A stretch of 51,732 bases of DNA from G020353115 sp964640125 (GTDB taxonomy: Bacteria > Bacteroidota > Bacteroidia > Bacteroidales > VadinHA17), in NCBI GenBank assembly GCA_964640125.1, contig CAZXGG010000017.1, positions 1 to 51,732 of the forward strand, read 5' to 3'. Shown here one piece after another: positions 49,153 through 51,732 of this stretch; positions within the stretch are counted from its first letter, which is position 1, and the number at the start of each line of letters is the position of its first letter. The notes under the pieces are model-generated. The model did no database searches. It worked only from the letters and a program-made list of their open reading frames with translations, and was not told where the DNA came from. A program made the translations under genes and the position numbers.

Positions 49153-49431
49153 CGATTTACGATCTTTGATTTCATTCCTTCTTAAGTGGATTAATCTCAT
49201 GGATTTAATCCGCCTCCTCCGCCCTTCGGCAGATTATTCGCTCCCGCAATCCTATCGCACCACCTGCTCATGAGGTTTTCGCAAACGTTCGGCGGACAAG
49301 AAGTTTAGTATAATTCGGTGTAGCTTACCTTGGAAATAATAGTCCAAAGATTACTCCGGGTTTTATTACCAATATATTTTGCGCACCTGAAATAATTTGA
49401 CCACTTTCGCAGATTAATTACGTTTGGAGGA
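49153..49431. other. Intergenic region between tnaA and the MATE gene
   Basis: GGATTAA (49188-49194) and TTAATCC (49205-49211) form a likely tnaA terminator hairpin without a strong U-run. A further GGCGGACAAG word (49292-49301) recalls the GGTGGACAAG inside the palindromic element at 39781. No gene is visible apart from the MATE promoter at the right end. Confidence 0.45.
49396..49426 (+). promoter_or_regulatory. MATE promoter (-33 TTTG, 19-nt spacer, -7 TACGTTTG)
   Basis: TTTG at 49396-49399, exactly 19 nt, then TACGTTTG at 49419-49426 is a full consensus match. The expected start (about 49430-49434) coincides with the ATG at 49432, so the transcript may be leaderless. The GGAGG at 49426-49430 lies only 1 nt from the ATG and is too close to act as a ribosome-binding site. 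Confidence 0.75.
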
Positions 49432-50817
49432 ATGAAAGACCTGACCACGGGGAAAGAGAGCCGGTTAATCCTGAATTTTGCCCTCCCGATGTTGCTGGGC
49501 AATGTATTTCAGCAACTCTACAACATTGTTGACAGCATCATCGTTGGTAATTTCATTGGAAAAGAGGCACTGGCAGCCGTAGGTGCATCCTTCCCCATCA
49601 TCTTTACCCTGATCTCCCTGATCATTGGAATTGCTTCGGGTACAACCATCGTGATTGCCCAGTATTTCGGTGCCAAGGACCTGGACAGGGTAAAGCGGGC
49701 TATTGATACACTTTATATATTTGTCTTCTTTGCCTCAATTTTTATAACCATTGTGGGTATCACCTTCAGCGAATCGATTTTCCGGTTGCTGCAACTCCCT
49801 GAAGAGATCCTGCCACAGGCAAAAAGCTATATAAACGTTTATATGCTCGGAATAATTGCATCCTTTGGTTTTAATGGCACCAGTGCCATCCTGCGGGGTC
49901 TGGGTGATTCCAAAACTCCAATGGTCTTTCTGATCATTTCCACTTTTTTTAACATCGGGTTTGACCTGCTGTTTGTCCTGGTTTTCAAATGGGGGATTGT
50001 GGGTGTTGCCGTTGCAACCATCATTGCCCAGGGCGGCGCATTCATTACGGCAATCATCTATCTGAACCGTTACCACCAGATCATGCAGTTTTCGCTGGTA
50101 AATATGAAATTCGACCGGGATATCTTCCGGAAGAGTTTCCGCATCGGATTGCCAACCGGTTTTCAACACACCTTTGTTGCTCTTGGAGGAATGGCCGTAC
50201 TGGGCATCGTTAACACCTTTGGAACCGATGTCATTGCAGCATATTCCGTAGCCGGAAGGATTGATTCTATTGCCATCCTGCCGGCCATGAATTTCTCTGC
50301 CGCCCTTGCCACATTCGTAGGCCAGAACCTGGGAGCCAATAAATCGTCAAGAGTAAAAACCGGTTTCCGTACCACACTATTCATGTCATCCGTGATCGCC
50401 ATCTCCGTTACGATTGTTGTTTTGCTTTTCAGCCAATTCTTCATGGCGTTATTTACCCCGGATCCGGAGGTCATCCGGATCGGTAAAGAATACCTGGTCA
50501 TCGTAAGCTCATTTTACCTGATCATATCCGCCCTGTTTATGACCAATGGTGTAATGCGAGGTGCAGGGGATACCCTTATTCCCATGTTCATTACCCTGTT
50601 TTCTCTCTGGATCATACGAGTTCCGCTTTCCTATTTCCTGTCACGCAGCATGGGTGAAATGGGAATATGGTGGGCCATACCCATTGGATGGAGTATGGGA
50701 TTGATCGTGTCTTATTCCTATTACCTGACCGGAAGATGGAAACGAAAGGTCATCGTAAAGCATGAAAAACCGGAGGAAAATGGATTCACAACCGCGGCAG
50801 CCAAAACCCGTCCGTAA
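49432..50817 (+). CDS. MATE-family efflux transporter
   Basis: This 461-residue inner-membrane antiporter has twelve helices in two six-helix halves. It would export cationic drugs or metabolites using Na+ or H+. The opening KDLTTGKESRLILNFALPML and VFQQLYNIVDSIIVGNFIGK are typical of the DinF/NorM-like MATE group in Bacteroidota. The repeat-half start NRYHQIMQFSLVNMKFDRDI and LRGLGDSKTPM are also present. The family N-terminus must begin at the ATG at 49432, since the next Met would remove helix 1. A full promoter abuts the start codon. The yicC gene follows with its own promoter overlapping the end of this gene. Confidence 0.93.
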   Translation: MKDLTTGKESRLILNFALPMLLGNVFQQLYNIVDSIIVGNFIGKEALAAVGASFPIIFTLISLIIGIASGTTIVIAQYFGAKDLDRVKRAIDTLYIFVFFASIFITIVGITFSESIFRLLQLPEEILPQAKSYINVYMLGIIASFGFNGTSAILRGLGDSKTPMVFLIISTFFNIGFDLLFVLVFKWGIVGVAVATIIAQGGAFITAIIYLNRYHQIMQFSLVNMKFDRDIFRKSFRIGLPTGFQHTFVALGGMAVLGIVNTFGTDVIAAYSVAGRIDSIAILPAMNFSAALATFVGQNLGANKSSRVKTGFRTTLFMSSVIAISVTIVVLLFSQFFMALFTPDPEVIRIGKEYLVIVSSFYLIISALFMTNGVMRGAGDTLIPMFITLFSLWIIRVPLSYFLSRSMGEMGIWWAIPIGWSMGLIVSYSYYLTGRWKRKVIVKHEKPEENGFTTAAAKTRP

Positions 50818-50847
50818 TTGAATTTTCCCCTGATTATCTTATCTTTG
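50817..50847 (+). promoter_or_regulatory. yicC promoter (-33 ATTG, 19-nt spacer, -7 TATCTTTG)
   Basis: ATTG at 50817-50820 (three of four -33 bases), 19 nt, then TATCTTTG at 50840-50847. The start would be near 50854, with a 31-nt leader before the ATG at 50885. Confidence 0.7.
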
Positions 50848-50884
50848 AAAAGGTTATTTCGTTATGCTATAATATTATTTGAAG

Positions 50885-51732
50885 ATGATCAAATCAATGA
50901 CAGGCTTTGGCCAGGCCGTTTGCGAGTTGCCAAAGAAGAAAATACACATAGAAATTAAGTCCCTGAATAGTAAACAACTGGATATTAACACCAAATTGCC
51001 ATTGATTTACAGGGAAAAAGAACTGGAAATCCGGAATTTGATTGGGAAGTATCTGATCAGGGGAAAGATTGACCTCTCTCTCTTCACCGAAGTAATGGAA
51101 GATGAGAATGTCCCGGTTATAAACCATAGTGTAGTGGCTAATTACTATAACCAGTTGAAGCAGATTACCGACGAACTGAAGATCGAAAATAATGAGCCTT
51201 TGTTGCCCATCATCATGAGATTTCCGGATATCCTTTCCACTGAAAAAAAAGAGCTGGATGAGGAAGAATGGAAAATTGTTAGCAGGGAAATCATTCATGC
51301 TGCAGAAAAAGTGAACCAGTTCAGGTTACAGGAAGGTGAATCCCTTGCAACCCATATAAATCAACAGATTGAGCTGATCCTTCACCTTCTTGGAGAAATT
51401 GAAAAAATTGAAAAAAACAGGGTAAAAAAGATTGAGGATCGCATCCGGGATAATGTACTGTCAAAACTGGGCCCTGATGAATACGATCAGAACCGGTTTG
51501 AACAGGAATTGATCTATTACCTGGAAAAACTTGATTTTTCGGAGGAAAAGGTCAGACTGAAAAACCACTGCAGCTATTTTCTTCAGACCACTCAAAAGGA
51601 TGAACCGGTAGGTAAAAAACTCGGATTTATTGCTCAGGAGATCGGCAGGGAGATAAATACCCTTGGGTCGAAAGCCAACGATACCGATATCCAGAAACTG
51701 GTCGTTCAAATGAAAGATGCACTGGAAAAGAT
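50885..51732 (+). CDS. YicC family endoribonuclease (partial, runs off the window)
   Basis: An ATG at 50885 opens a frame that stays open to the window end (282 codons). The family start is clear (MIKSMTGFGQAVCELPKKKI), followed by the domain word HIEIKSLNSKQLDINTKLPL. The conserved C-terminal segment KLGFIAQEIGREINTLGSKA, then DIQKLVVQMKDALEK, is nearly complete, so only about 10 residues are missing. YicC proteins are reported as a distinct family of endoribonucleases acting on small RNAs. In many bacteria gmk follows yicC; that gene would lie outside the window. Confidence 0.92.
   Translation, partial: MIKSMTGFGQAVCELPKKKIHIEIKSLNSKQLDINTKLPLIYREKELEIRNLIGKYLIRGKIDLSLFTEVMEDENVPVINHSVVANYYNQLKQITDELKIENNEPLLPIIMRFPDILSTEKKELDEEEWKIVSREIIHAAEKVNQFRLQEGESLATHINQQIELILHLLGEIEKIEKNRVKKIEDRIRDNVLSKLGPDEYDQNRFEQELIYYLEKLDFSEEKVRLKNHCSYFLQTTQKDEPVGKKLGFIAQEIGREINTLGSKANDTDIQKLVVQMKDALEK

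Noticed and set aside
48514..49200. 228-residue ORF on the minus strand opposite tnaA
   Set aside because: It is an antisense shadow of tnaA codons, has no recognisable domain, and the plus-strand protein is unmistakable.

Overview
The window looks like a chromosomal stretch of a member of the Bacteroidota, probably a Bacteroidales-type anaerobe in a draft or metagenome-derived assembly. The evidence is the repeated TTTG-N19-TAnnTTTG promoter architecture typical of this phylum, weak or absent Shine-Dalgarno sites, a gldF-gldG-DUF4340-dnaN block, a DUF3078 outer-membrane protein, an ATP-type PEP carboxykinase, GH97/GH88 glycosidases and a tryptophanase. I see no rRNA, CRISPR array, prophage, transposase or intact mobile element. 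Most genes are housekeeping or metabolic.

Layout. 1-5.3 kb: the N-terminal part of an FtsX/MacB-type permease (minus, cut by the window edge), then a secreted M20 amidohydrolase and a gamma-glutamyltransferase (plus). 5.3-11.1 kb (minus): a GT4 glycosyltransferase framed by two 9-bp tandem arrays, mltG, and a translationally coupled aspartate aminotransferase-pckA pair. 11.2-18 kb: a small membrane-anchored protein, a 72-nt imperfect palindrome, htpG, a tail-anchored receiver-like protein, a class III aminotransferase, an orphan LytTR regulator with tandem promoter elements, trmH and hup. 18.2-22.3 kb: divergent GH88 and GH97 glycosidases and tRNA-Ser(UGA). 22.6-27.6 kb (minus): M28 peptidase, MsbA-like ABC exporter, purB. 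27.7-30.9 kb (plus): NfeD-type membrane protease, a GNAT enzyme, a small HTH protein, an HD hydrolase. 31.1-39.7 kb (minus): nine co-directional genes, surE, a small membrane protein, lpxB, gldF, gldG, a DUF4340 gene, dnaN, a DnaQ-like exonuclease and an FAH-family hydrolase. 40-51.7 kb: pheT and a macrodomain protein, a PAP2 membrane enzyme, a YghO-like acetyltransferase, a convergent DUF3078 gene, tnaA with a possible leader ORF, a MATE exporter and yicC (cut by the end).

Three 100-N gaps are present. Two of them (5430-5529 and 42290-42389) are flanked by exactly identical 55-base sequences, so they are best read as unmerged contig overlaps. Removing one overlap copy and the Ns restores a full 816-residue PheT and makes the first 9-bp array a clean 14-unit repeat. 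The third gap (6930-7029) has no such overlap and is a genuine unresolved repeat.

The most unusual signal is not a gene. Short-unit tandem arrays (7-11 bp, with a different unit at different places) repeatedly sit within a few bases of a stop or start codon: after mltG, ggt, the M28 peptidase, the ABC exporter, the GH97 and the HD protein, and before the GNAT gene and pheT. Several share a GTTAT core, and one is interrupted by a perfect 18-bp palindrome. Other points worth a second look are the attC-like 72-nt palindrome, the receiver-like protein whose phosphoacceptor position is Ser and which ends in a membrane anchor, the tnaA leader ORF and a possibly leaderless MATE transcript.
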